Positions 1 through 9,683 of a stretch of 64,000 bases of DNA are shown in pieces. The notes beneath the pieces are model-generated. The model worked only from the letters and a program-made list of their open reading frames with translations, did not search any database and was not told the origin of the DNA. How positions within the stretch are numbered: position 1 is the stretch's first letter; each line of letters begins with the position of its first letter. A program made the position numbers and the translations under genes. The stretch covers positions 46,300 through 110,299 of the forward strand of contig NW_006766938.1 in assembly GCF_000275845.1 (NCBI RefSeq), in the 5' to 3' direction. The DNA is from Dichomitus squalens LYAD-421 SS1 (taxonomy: Eukaryota; Basidiomycota; Agaricomycetes; Polyporales; Polyporaceae).

Positions 1-1141
1 GCTCGAGGAGCTCCAAGGGAGGTGCGGAGCGTTCTAGGAAGAGCAGGAGCGAAGGCCCGACGGGCTGCTGGCGGTAGCCGACGTCCTCCAACGAGCGGAT
101 GTGGAGGCGGCGGAGCGCGGGGGCGTGGATATGCGGGAGGAGTTCGTTGAGATCGGTGGGTCCGTAGCAGACAAGGGTATTGAGATTGGGGAGCGATACC
201 GCGCGTTCGAGGTCGTCGTCGGGCAGTGGGACGAATGCGGCCTCGTAGGCGAGCGGCATGGTGAGCGCGAGCGACTTGAGTTGCGTGAGCTGTTCGAGGA
301 GTTCTATGATGGACGCGGTTGAGAGCGGGCGGTGCGGATTGCTCTCGTAGATGTCCAGTGCAAGACTGGTGATGTGAGCGGGGAAAATAGGAAACCTTGG
401 AATGACCGACGACGCATACTCGACCCTCGCGAGCCTCGGCGCACGCTCGTCGCTAAACCTTTCCGTGAGGATCGAGAGGTCGTTCACCCCGGCGTCCGCG
501 CTGTCAATCGCCGCCGTCTTGATCGCGACGCTCCTCAGCTCAGGCAGCGGCCGGTCACATTGGCCGAGCACGAGCTCCGCATGCCTCAACGAGTCCGTCT
601 CGACCCGCAACGACCGCCACTGCCCGCTCCTCTCGACCAGCAGCCCCATCAGCTGCCCGATCTGCCACTGCGGGATCCGCCAGCTCGCCGCGACCGTCAC
701 ATGCAGGTCCGCCCCCCGCGCCATGCGCAGCCAGAACCGCGTCCGCTCGTGCACGTTCGCGTCGTCGCACCGCACGTACACATGCGCCCACACCTTCGGT
801 GCACCCGCCGCCCGGCGCCACGCGGAGCACACGTGCGAGACGACGACGGGCGCGCGCGTCCAGCCGTCCTCGACGAGGAGCTCGAAGATCCTGATGAGCA
901 GCTCCTCGGGCAGGCGCCGCGCGAGCGTGACGAGCCCACGGCAGCGCGCGATCGCCGCGCGGTGGCGCGCCTGCTCGTATCGCAAATCGCGCACTTGATT
1001 GAGCAGGGCCGCGATGCGCTCCTCTAGCCCTCCGATCTCGCGCTCGTGCGAGAGGATGGTGTCCTCTGCGGCTTGGACGACGTCCGGGGTCGGCTCGATG
1101 CGGAATTGCTGGCGTTCGGCGTCGGAGAACAACGTCGTCAT
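1..1141 (-). CDS. F-box protein, 3' end cut by window start
   Basis: On the minus strand a frame is open without a stop from an ATG at 1141 to the window edge (about 380 codons). The N-terminal ~60 residues look coiled-coil-like (acidic and Gln/Arg rich). An F-box-like segment follows: LPEELLIRIFELL, then VVSHVCSAWRRAA and a VWAHVYV end. The rest is a Leu-rich region resembling the LRR-like tails of agaricomycete F-box proteins (e.g. LKSLALTMPLAYEA). Such proteins usually act as substrate receptors of SCF (Skp1-Cul1-F-box) ubiquitin ligases; the substrate cannot be inferred. No intron is needed in the visible part. The C-terminus lies outside the window. A MITE sits about 110 bp upstream of the ATG. 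Confidence 0.82.
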   Translation of the reverse strand, partial: MTTLFSDAERQQFRIEPTPDVVQAAEDTILSHEREIGGLEERIAALLNQVRDLRYEQARHRAAIARCRGLVTLARRLPEELLIRIFELLVEDGWTRAPVVVSHVCSAWRRAAGAPKVWAHVYVRCDDANVHERTRFWLRMARGADLHVTVAASWRIPQWQIGQLMGLLVERSGQWRSLRVETDSLRHAELVLGQCDRPLPELRSVAIKTAAIDSADAGVNDLSILTERFSDERAPRLARVEYASSVIPRFPIFPAHITSLALDIYESNPHRPLSTASIIELLEQLTQLKSLALTMPLAYEAAFVPLPDDDLERAVSLPNLNTLVCYGPTDLNELLPHIHAPALRRLHIRSLEDVGYRQQPVGPSLLLFLERSAPPLELLE

Positions 1142-1252
1142 CTATGGAATATCGGGGGACTCAGTATCTACTTTGTTCCCGGGCATTTTGAGACTGACCA
1201 CCACACCTCTATATGTGTCCCGTTCATCGCCACCGCTCTAGTTTGCGTCTTA

Positions 1253-1603
1253 CAGTGCTTTGCAAAAAAGATTGCAGACCGAAGCGCGCGATTTTTGTTT
1301 GTCCCTGCTTTGTTTCCTGTCGGCTACGGCGAGGATTCCTGTTTCGGACACCGGGGCGCTCACAAGGGCTCCGTTCGACAAGACCGTGCTTGAGTCTGAG
1401 CCCCATTTTCTGCTGCAAAAATGCACAAACACGTTCTTTGTCTCCACAATACAACTTTCTCAGTACTTCCGGTAGGTTTTCAACTGAATCATTGACCATG
1501 CTGCAAAGAGGCTTCCGGTATCGCAGGCGTTTCCCCGGGTGGCCAAATAGGACCAAACCGGAATTTGCGCGCTTCGGTCTGCAATCTTTTTTGCAAAGCA
1601 CTG
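1253..1603. mobile_element. MITE with Tc1/mariner-like ends and TA flanks
   Basis: A 351-bp element has perfect 37-bp terminal inverted repeats at 1253-1289 and 1567-1603. The ends begin CAGTGCTTTGCAAAAAAG. TA dinucleotides flank it at 1251-1252 and 1604-1605, as expected of a target-site duplication. CAGTG ends with a TA duplication are typical of Tc1/mariner transposons (known of the family). No transposase frame fits inside, so it is non-autonomous. It lies in the 5' flank of the F-box gene. Perfect terminal repeats suggest a fairly recent insertion (inference). Confidence 0.85.
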
Positions 1604-1605
1604 TA

Positions 1606-2007
1606 GGTCGACAATTGTTCTGGTAAGTTCGTGAGAGAGTGGGAACACAGATATCTACGACCGCTGGCAACGCTGATGAGTCAGCTCAACATAACTCCCC
1701 AAGCGCCCGTTTGCGATAACATGCATTGGCCATGCTGAGGATGTGCTGCCCAGCCCAGGAATTACAAGGCGACACGTAGGATGTGACACGATTTTGGCAC
1801 GAGGCAAGGAGACTCCTTATGTGATAGCCGGGTACTGAGCGTCAGCAAGCCTTATGCCGGCGCCGATGTAGGAAAGTTCCAGAGCCTGGAAACTACGAGA
1901 CCAGTTGTGGCATTCGGAATATGAGTGACACACGACGACACCACTTCATTCAAGACTGGTCAAGTACACCAAATTGAAACCCAGGATGACGAGAACACAC
2001 GTCATCA
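1606..2007. other. Intergenic, nothing recognised
   Basis: About 400 bp lie between the MITE and the 3' end of the DUF1295 gene. No coding frame, RNA gene or repeat was recognised. Confidence 0.5.
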
Positions 2008-3466
2008 CTAACTCCTAGGAGTCCACTCGTACATCGGCAGGTCGAACAGCACCGTCCGCTTCATCCACAGCGGCAGAGCGCGGTAAATGGTCGGAGGCAG
2101 CGGGATCAGGATCGACGTCTGCCCGCGGTAGGCCTGGTAGTTCGCCCACGCCGCGTTCGTAGGCTTGCGCTCGCCGTGATCGTGCCCGGTGAGCGTGTCG
2201 TCCTCGGGGTACGCCATCTTGTAGAACCGCTGCGCCACGGGCTTCTCTGCTGTGGGCACCCCGGAGCCGAACAGGAGCAGTCTGGTGACGCACGGCCGGC
2301 ACGCTGGTCAGTTCGCACGGGAGCGTGAGGGGAACGACGAGTCTACGTACATCATGGTGAACAGCGGGGAGACGAGCGAGCCAAGCAAGGCTGACCGAGC
2401 CCCCGAGTTGTGGGTGCCCCCCAGAGCGGGCGCGATCGAGAGCGTCCAGATGCCCCACCAGCATAAGATCCTTGGGAGGCATCCCATCAGCCTGACGGCG
2501 AACAGAAATGACAGGCCTGGGCCACTCACTCGCCGAAGTACGGAGGATGGCGGGACCACGCCCACAAACCAACCTGGATGCATGTGTGTCGATTAGAGCT
2601 CCCACATGTGTGCGCAGCAGGCACTTACGTCGATGGGCTTCTCTTTCGGGGGGTTGGTCGACTTGTAGCGGAACTTCTGTAGATCGGCAGCGGTCTCGAT
2701 CGACCAACCGAAGGCCCAGATGATGATGCCGAGGATGTCGCTCGCCGTGCCGAACCCCGGGGCGACCCCCGCGGAGACTTTGGGCGAGTTGAGGATTGTG
2801 ACGGGGAGGGACACCACCCAAACCCATAGGATCTGGCCTGCGTTGATCAACTCAGCAGCTGCGCAGCGGCGAGCATTGGCGCACTCACCGACCCAGAATC
2901 CGAAAAACTTGAAGAAATGGGACCTGATGTCGTCGAACCGGGTATCACTCCCGGTTTTAAGGACGCGGAACAGGAGAAATCCTGTAGATATCAGTCGGCC
3001 TAGGAGCTGTACACCAGCGTATTGAAGTCCCACCTGCGAGGCGGGCTGCCCACACCATGATGAATACGCTGGCCAATATGTTCCGCCCATGAAACTCTTG
3101 TCCCAGCAAGAGGGTCAATAGCGCTGCAGTTCAAGGTGAGCCATGTAAACCACTGTGCCGAGACAGGCATTGGATATGTACCGAGGATGAAGAAGTTCGA
3201 GCCTGTGCGGAGCGGAGATATGGTTAGTACGAACGCGCAGTACTCCAAAGGCTTGGGATAGACATTAACCTCCGGTGAAATCCGTAATCTTGTCGAACTA
3301 CAACGTGATTACACACAGGTGTTAGTCAACCCAGTCCAAGTCGGAGATTTATAACGTGTACCTGAAACGTCCATGCGATGGCAAAACCCGTGAGCTGGTA
3401 CCCCACCGTGACCAACAGCGTGATGGCAAGGTAGTAGCCGTCGAGAACGTTTACCGGGGAACCCAT
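2008..3466 (-). CDS. DUF1295 / steroid 5-alpha-reductase-like membrane protein
   Basis: Nine exons join in phase to about 327 residues: 3362-3466, 3270-3297, 3182-3202, 3034-3123, 2889-2981, 2629-2837, 2530-2573, 2351-2470, 2008-2281. All introns are GT-AG. The protein is hydrophobic throughout, with helices near the N-terminus (YYLAITLLVTVGYQLTGFAI), around ILALLTLLLG, around ASVFIMVWAARLAG and near GIIIWAFGWSIET. The C-terminal signature RHPPYFGE precedes a last helix; this motif is shared by DUF1295 proteins and sterol or steroid reductases. The likely role is an NAD(P)H-dependent oxidoreductase of the ER or another membrane; the substrate is unknown. ATG 3466 is chosen because it opens directly into the first helix. 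Exons of 21 and 28 nt explain why no single frame covers the gene. Confidence 0.87.
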
Positions 3467-4502
3467 ATCGTCGAGGCTGATGGTGTTCCGAGAGAGAGGA
3501 GGGTGAGAGGTTGACTGTCGTCTATATATCCATCGAGACCGGGCCCGCCGCAGAATCAAAGCGAAGCAGCCGTCGTCGACATCGTGGGCATATCACGATC
3601 ATGGCTTGACCATTCGATGTGCTGAACCCATGTAAATCATGGTCGAAACGAACTCCGCTTGAAGTAATTCGAGATATGGTAGAAATATGCAGGCTAACTT
3701 CTGCTTGCTCAATGCTCAGTCAGTCTTGGATGTACTGTTCAAAATGGCTTGTGATGGACCTGATGTATGTCCATCTAGGAATCATTCGGAATGCGCGGGG
3801 TATAGTGAATGGTTGATTCGCAGGCTATATCCGATATATAATCTTTTGCATGGTTCAAAGGGTTTGGTACAATGGGGCCTTAAGTAATGCTATCGAATTT
3901 TGGGTTGCTGGATAAATACCAATGTAACACAATTGTTTCAATCATGCGAAAGATGATATCGGAAATTACTTGCGAATTAATCATTCACTATACCCTCTGC
4001 ATTGTGAATGGTTTCTACATGGATACACACCAGGTCTGTAACAAAACATCTTGAACAATTCATCTGTAATTGGCTGGTCTGTACAGTTCTCCCATACCTC
4101 AAGTGATTGCTTGTAAGCAAGTCTTATTTGAACGACTAAGCATACCGAAGGGTCAGCCATCATGATATGCCGACGTGCGAGGCGAGACGTGTGGACATTT
4201 GCGGTCATCTTCTGAGCTCGATCGGAGGCTGTGCCCAGAAGGCGCCTCGTCGCAGCCAGTCGTGCCAGCGACCAGGAGATATTTGCGTGTGTTTGCGTTG
4301 TGGCGGCATAAGGCCTGTGAGTGACGTCAAGGGCACACTGGGTAGGGTCTAGCAGTCTCCATCTCGGTCTGTCTATTTCTGCCCGCGTCAAGTCGGCGCA
4401 CACGGCCCTTTTCTACCTCCCACTCCCTCGCCTTTCTCCCCACGACCCCACGTCCACGACGACGTCCACGACTGCTCCTCTGGCGACCTAGGCCCCGCAA
4501 CA
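3467..4502. other. Divergent intergenic region with degenerate inverted repeat
   Basis: About 1 kb lies between two divergent genes, the DUF1295 protein and the esterase. It contains the long imperfect palindrome described separately (about 3733-4062). Otherwise no gene is recognisable. The final 100 bp before the esterase ATG is a pyrimidine-rich tract, usual for fungal core promoters. Confidence 0.6.
3733..4062. repeat. Long imperfect inverted repeat (decayed foldback element)
   Basis: Arms of about 140 nt (roughly 3733-3875 and 3912-4062) match each other in inverted orientation at roughly 70-75% by eye, around a spacer of about 35-40 nt. Shared stretches include GGTATAGTGAATG in the left arm, matched by the complement of cattcactatacc in the right arm. 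No clean terminal repeat or target duplication was found. It may be a decayed foldback/MITE or an old inverted duplication. Confidence 0.5.
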
Positions 4503-6563
4503 ATGCCTCCCAAGAAACGCTACACTTACCAGGCGGACATGCCCTACGCCCGGCAACCGCTCAAGGCCTTCTATGTCTTCCAGAGACTGTTCACATCCAT
4601 AGTCATGTGTGCCTGGTGGGCCGTCTACTACAGCATCATGCCACGCAGTCGCCGCCCCCGACCGTCCTGGACACTCAAGTGCGTTCTCTCTGTCAACTTT
4701 ACCCGGCGCATATACAAGGTCACGGAGCTCGCCGGCGTCACATGGGGTACACGCGACCCCGACAAGGAGTGCAGCGGGAAGAGCCTCAAGTACACGCGCT
4801 TCGAGTGGGTGCCTCCTCTTCCGGAGGATTTGCGTACAGGCGTCATTGCGGACCCACAGGTTCCGTTCAGACGCGTAGGGTGCTTCGTGTGGCCGAAGGA
4901 GCGTCCAAAGAGTAAGTCCTGTTATTTGAACCAGGGATAGACTTGACCCGTACCCGTACCCGCACGGGTAGACACCTGGATTCGAGGCGGGTTTACCCGA
5001 TCCGTGTCCATCCCTACTGCTCTTCTCGGTTATTCATGATGCTCACGCGCAAACACCAAGTCATCCCTGCCTGCGTGGATGACAAGTCCTCCCCGGCTCC
5101 CTCACAAAATCCTCTGATGGACCTCGAGGAGTCCGTAGGAGACGTACCATTGATTGGTATATTCTTGCACGGTGGCGGCTACTGCCATATGTCCGCGCAT
5201 GAGAACGCACCCACCTCCCAAATACCTGCACGACTAATCAAGGTACGTCCAATGTATACCCAGTAGCCGCTTCTAGCACTGATCTCCGCGTAGGATAAGG
5301 CGTTCACAGAAATCCACTCCGTGGAATATCGACTCCTTCAACACGCCCCGTTCCCCGCGGCCGTGCAAGATGCAGCGGCCGTGTACGCTCACATAGTTCG
5401 CCGTCATCAACGACTTTCTGTCGTGGGAAGCGGCAAGTCAAGCTCCCAGTCTTCCGGCGGCACCTCTCAAAATGGCCACGTGGAATACCTGACCGTAGAC
5501 GGAAACTATGGCCAGCGCGTCAAGGACAAGAGAGAGAATGCCGAGATCCACGCACGATTGTCTGAAGTGATTGCCAATACCCACTGCAAGATTGTGCTCA
5601 TCGGAGACAGTGCAGGCGGGAACCTCGTCCTCGCCCTGGCGCGCTGGATTCGCGATGAGGGTGTCCTCCCTCCCCCAGACGGTCTCCTCCTGCTTTCTCC
5701 GTCCTGTGATCCATGTAAGCCAACCCTCTTCCATCGTCCCCATCGTATCGCTCATCGCCCCTACAGCACACGCCTTCCCCGAGTCGCCTTCATCCTACGT
5801 CCCACGTCCGCATGCCGAAACCGACTACCTCGTAGATACCCCCGAGCCCCGTGCGCTCCTCCAGCGCACCTTCCTCGGCCACAACCCGCTCGAGACGATG
5901 CACTCCCCGTACGTCTCCCCCGCTTCGCAACGCGTCCTCACCGCGTTCTATGGCGACGCGTTCGCCGCGTCGGTCGCGGACCTGACCATCGCTCAGCTCA
6001 ACGACGACCACCGCCAGTTTCTACGCACGATGGCGAGCGCCCCAGCAACGCCTCTGCCGATGATGTCGCGCGACAATTCGACGGCGTACGGGTTCGGGGA
6101 CACCACCGCGCCGCTCGTCGTCGGGCCCCCGGAGATTACCCCCACGAACACGATAGGGACCGTTTCTTCCGGGCGGGGACGCGTGAACGGCAAAAGCAGC
6201 GTGAACGGCAGCGGCAACGACACCGGCAACGACAGTGACACAGGCAACAGCAGCGGGGACGAGGACGGGCCCCCGCACGGGCACAGGCGCAGCCCCACGA
6301 GCCTCGCGCACCCGATGATCGGGTCGCCGCGCGGGCTGAGCCTGTTCACCGAGTTCCCGCGGACGTGTGTGGTGCTCGGGGACGCGGAGCGGCTGGAGCG
6401 CGAGGTGACCAAGCTCGTAGGTGCGATGGAGCGCGACGGGACGGAGGTGCACACGATCTGGGTCAAGGACGCGCCGCACGACGTGCTGCAGATGAAGTGG
6501 TGGGACGAGCGCGTGCGGGACACGGTGTGGAAGCAGGTCGAGGAGTGGGTCGCGACAGTGTAG
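4503..6563 (+). CDS. Alpha/beta-hydrolase, HSL-type esterase/lipase
   Basis: Four exons (4503-4911, 5061-5242, 5294-5714, 5767-6563) join in phase to about 602 residues. The oxyanion-hole motif HGGGY and the nucleophile elbow GDSAGG define the HSL/alpha-beta-hydrolase-3 family; the last catalytic residues are probably the Asp in LGDAERL and the His in KDAPHDV. A hydrophobic stretch near residues 28-47 (FQRLFTSIVMCAWWAVYYSI) may anchor the N-terminus to a membrane. An unusual low-complexity block rich in Gly, Asn, Ser and Asp lies between the core and the final strand-helix segment. Such proteins hydrolyse ester bonds of lipids or xenobiotics; the substrate is unknown. The first intron carries an ACCCGT repeat. 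Confidence 0.88.
4945..4972. repeat. ACCCGT-type short tandem repeat inside intron 1
   Basis: The esterase's first intron (4912-5060) contains about three copies of ACCCGY followed by the inverted ACGGGTAG, so the tract can fold on itself. A similar sequence, CTACCCGCGGGTAG, occurs in the long intron of the Mlo3/Yra1 homologue near 51050-51063. Confidence 0.5.
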
Positions 6564-7305
6564 AGATTCACCGGCACTGGCAGATGCCTGCGTCGCGTGT
6601 GGGTGTGGACGTCTGCGGCTGCGGCTGTTGAGGGTTTGCGGGAAGATGGAACGGACTTTCGCCTGAAGAGCTTGGCACGCTAGACGTGGGGGCTGGATAA
6701 CATGGACGCGCTGCTCTGCTGGTTTGCTTGGCTTCATACTATACTCTGGTTTGGATATACCTCTCTATATTCATTTGTACTAACATGACTGTCGATCTTA
6801 CACACGCTTGTATCGTTTGCGCTTGAGCCGCATCGCCTATTCCACCGTAAGGCATCATAGTCCGGTGTATCTGGCGTGCAGCAACGATGGGTCAGAACCT
6901 AGATGATTTGGGAGAAGCTCCCGAGCTTGTTTGCGTCACGAATCCTGCCTATTAGCTCGGGCACACCTGCTCTTGTTCCAGGGACATGTTCAGCTGAGCT
7001 GCGTTTGGATGTATGGAGGGAACAGGTCACAGTAGATGTAACGCATCTGAGCTGTTCCTTCCGCCAAGGAAGCGATCACGAGCCGAATTCAAGGTGTGTC
7101 AATTCTGCGTGTTCCCTTACGGAAACGTATCTGAAAGCATAACCCTGTCACAGGATTTCCTGGGACGCCGCTACACAACATTATGGATAATCTGACAAGC
7201 AAGGATTTACAAATAAGGGTCACTAGCAATACGGACATCAGACAGCGAGGAGACGGAAAATAAGTCATCGTAGGTAGACATGGATAGCGCACCACCGTTC
7301 GCTGC
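6564..7305. other. Convergent intergenic region, no gene recognised
   Basis: This is 742 bp between the 3' ends of the esterase (+) and the Rsc8 homologue (-). AT-rich runs after both stops fit 3' UTR and polyadenylation regions. No other feature was recognised. Confidence 0.5.
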
Positions 7306-9540
7306 TCAGCCCAGCGCAGCCACATTTGCCCCTTCACCCACAGGCCCCAATCCTCCCTCCATCGGCGCACCTCCTTGCACCTCAGTGACGCGCGTTCCTT
7401 GCGTGCTGTTGGCGAGTACAGCTTGCGCTTGGCCCGCGGCGGCAGCAAGTCCAGGACCGGGATTCTGGCTATGCTTCGCGAGCTCGGACTTGACGTGGTC
7501 GAGCATGCGCCTCAAGTTGATCCGCTCGTTGACGAGCGCGACGCGAGCGGTCTCCAAGCTCTTGCGCTCTTCCTCGAGCAGCTCCTCCAGCTCCTCGAAC
7601 TGCGCCGTCTTCAGCTCGAGCTTCGTGAGCGTGAGCTTGATGAGCGACGCGAGTGTCGACCGGATCTGGTTGTCTTCCGCGTCAGCGAGTGCACCAGCGG
7701 CCTTCGACGCGGACTTGAGCGCAAGCTCAGCGGCGCGGACGACCCTCGAGTGCGGGATCGTCTTGGTCGCCTTTTGTGCGACGGCCTCGCTCGTGGCCAC
7801 AGAGTCGACTTGCATGTCGTCGGGCTGCGTGTCCGATGGCGCAGGAGCCTCTGGCCTCTCGGCGCCCTCCTTCGGCTGGTCCTCCTGCATCCTCTCCTTA
7901 TCCTTCTTCTCTTCGCCCTCCACGGTGCTCTCTTCCTCTTTCTTCTCCCCATCCTCTGTGTCCTTCTTCTCGCCGTCCGTCAGCTCGTGCAACGCAGTCT
8001 TCGCCGCCTCCGCGGCGAGTCCTGGGCTAACGACACCCGCAAGGAAGGCGACGACGCTCATTACGGGGTTGTCAGCTTGCTCGAACGGCACGCGCGCGAA
8101 GCGGAGTGGTCCCATGTCGCCCTCCGCGGCGACGTAGGGATCTTCAATGGGGAGTTGGAGGAACTTGCGAATGCACTGCTGAGCGGACCGCGTGCCGACG
8201 TGCTCTTCAATTGCTGACCAGTCGTCGTCGTACAGCTCCACACCCTCCAGCAATAGCAGTATCTCCTGGTCTGTCCAGTCATCGTCCACGCCGCCTCCAG
8301 CAACCTGATGCACGCCATTGGCGCCACTTGCCGACGTGAGCTTGACGAAGTCGCCGCTGAACATGTTCGAGGGGAAGCGACCATCGAGGTAACACGGGGG
8401 GCACAGCTCGAAGTTCTTGACTTTGAGCGAGTGATACCGAACTGGCGTGCAGTCAACACCGCACGTGTCGCACTGATACTTGATGGTTGTCGGGTTGTCT
8501 CCAGAGATCCCGTTGGGCGCAGACGCGCCGTTAGCGAGCTTGGCCGCCTCCTCGGCCGGGATAGGGCGCGATGACTTGGCGGATGTTTGATATATGGACG
8601 ATCGGAGCTCGAGAGAGGCGGGTGTAGGAATGGAACCGGCCTTCGCGGAGCCGTTGACACCGGTAGCAGCTTGACCTTCGGGTTTTGGTCGAGTTCCGGG
8701 GTGAAGGGATTGGAGACCGCGAGGAGTGTCGAGGATGACGCGGAAATGACCAGTGAAAGGGGGTGCGAGGGCGGCAGGTCGTTGGTCGGGATCGATCTGG
8801 CATGAGATAGTGTAGGAATACGCATATATGCTGAGGATACGACGACTATAACATACCTGATAATTTATGAGTCCCCATTGCTCGAGGAACGCGTGTACGC
8901 GCATGATTGCGCAGACATCTCCGGCCAGATTCCGTCTGCATGCGGTGACAGTGAGGTACTCCGACGGCCTCAGACGATATGTGTTGATCATGAAGTCGCG
9001 GTAGTCTTTGTAAATTGCGGGGGTCTTCGATCTGTGTCGCGAGTTGAAGAACTCGGGCAACGCCCTCCGTTCGACGGGATGGATTTTGGACATATCAAAC
9101 CACGCGGCATACGAAGGTATGATGACTTCGTGTGTCTGAGCGGCAAGGTACTTGCGAGCTTGTTCCTCAAGCCGTAGTCGCGTAGCCTCGAGCTGGGCCG
9201 GATCCTCGTCGTCGTTCTCTTCTGCGGACTCGGCCTCCTCGTCCGCCGCGTCCGCGCCCTCCGCCATGGACACATCCCCGCTGTCATCTCCACCCTCTCC
9301 ATCGCCTTCAGCTTTCAGAAGTCGCGCGGGGACCGCGCTTGCAGGCTCCGTGGACGCCGCAGCAGCCGGGGCGGGCGGGAGGTTTCCGACGTCGCCACCT
9401 TGGATTGGTTCGAATTCGCTCCGCTTGCCGGCCGCGTTTTCAGGGTCGACAGGAGTCACGCCCTGGTTCACCGTAAGTCGTATGCGCTTAGTCTCTGAGG
9501 GATTGGGTGCTGGAGATGCTGTCCGTTTCGGAGAGGACAT
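7306..9540 (-). CDS. RSC8: SWI/SNF-RSC chromatin remodelling subunit Rsc8/Swi3-like
   Basis: Two exons (8857-9540 and 7306-8796) give about 724 residues. Domains in order are: an acidic N-terminus; a SWIRM domain from about residue 137 (VIIPSYAAWFDMSKIH to FLEQWGLINYQ); a ZZ-like zinc finger (CDTCGVDC ... FELCPPCY); a SANT/Myb domain (DWTDQEILLLLEGVELYDDD ... QQCIRKFLQLP); a Lys/Glu-rich region; and a C-terminal coiled coil that in the family mediates dimerisation. This order is diagnostic of Swi3/Rsc8/BAF155 proteins, core scaffolds of nucleosome remodelling complexes. The single 60-nt intron (8797-8856) is a multiple of three with no in-frame stop, so the unspliced frame stays open. It is divergent from the PPR-like gene across a short shared promoter. 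Confidence 0.95.
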   Translation of the reverse strand: MSSPKRTASPAPNPSETKRIRLTVNQGVTPVDPENAAGKRSEFEPIQGGDVGNLPPAPAAAASTEPASAVPARLLKAEGDGEGGDDSGDVSMAEGADAADEEAESAEENDDEDPAQLEATRLRLEEQARKYLAAQTHEVIIPSYAAWFDMSKIHPVERRALPEFFNSRHRSKTPAIYKDYRDFMINTYRLRPSEYLTVTACRRNLAGDVCAIMRVHAFLEQWGLINYQVCYSRRILSIYAYSYTISCQIDPDQRPAALAPPFTGHFRVILDTPRGLQSLHPGTRPKPEGQAATGVNGSAKAGSIPTPASLELRSSIYQTSAKSSRPIPAEEAAKLANGASAPNGISGDNPTTIKYQCDTCGVDCTPVRYHSLKVKNFELCPPCYLDGRFPSNMFSGDFVKLTSASGANGVHQVAGGGVDDDWTDQEILLLLEGVELYDDDWSAIEEHVGTRSAQQCIRKFLQLPIEDPYVAAEGDMGPLRFARVPFEQADNPVMSVVAFLAGVVSPGLAAEAAKTALHELTDGEKKDTEDGEKKEEESTVEGEEKKDKERMQEDQPKEGAERPEAPAPSDTQPDDMQVDSVATSEAVAQKATKTIPHSRVVRAAELALKSASKAAGALADAEDNQIRSTLASLIKLTLTKLELKTAQFEELEELLEEERKSLETARVALVNERINLRRMLDHVKSELAKHSQNPGPGLAAAAGQAQAVLANSTQGTRVTEVQGGAPMEGGLGPVGEGANVAALG

Positions 9541-9683
9541 GTCGGAAAGAGAGGATGGTGGTCAGGACCAAGCGGCAGAGCGCCCGAATTGTTGTCGAGC
9601 GCCCAAATCTCTGTAGACAACCACGACGTGAACCCTCCTCGACCTCGGGGCCCTCGCCGGCGACGACAGCTGGACCTTGGTTC
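9541..9683. promoter_or_regulatory. Short bidirectional promoter (Rsc8 / PPR-like)
   Basis: Only 143 bp separate the Rsc8 ATG (9540, minus) from the preferred ATG of the PPR-like gene (9684, plus). Both genes must share this stretch for initiation. No specific binding site was assigned. Confidence 0.5.

Noticed and set aside
697..939. Arg/Ser-rich frames on both strands over the F-box gene
   Set aside because: They are out-of-frame shadows of the F-box coding sequence caused by high GC content.
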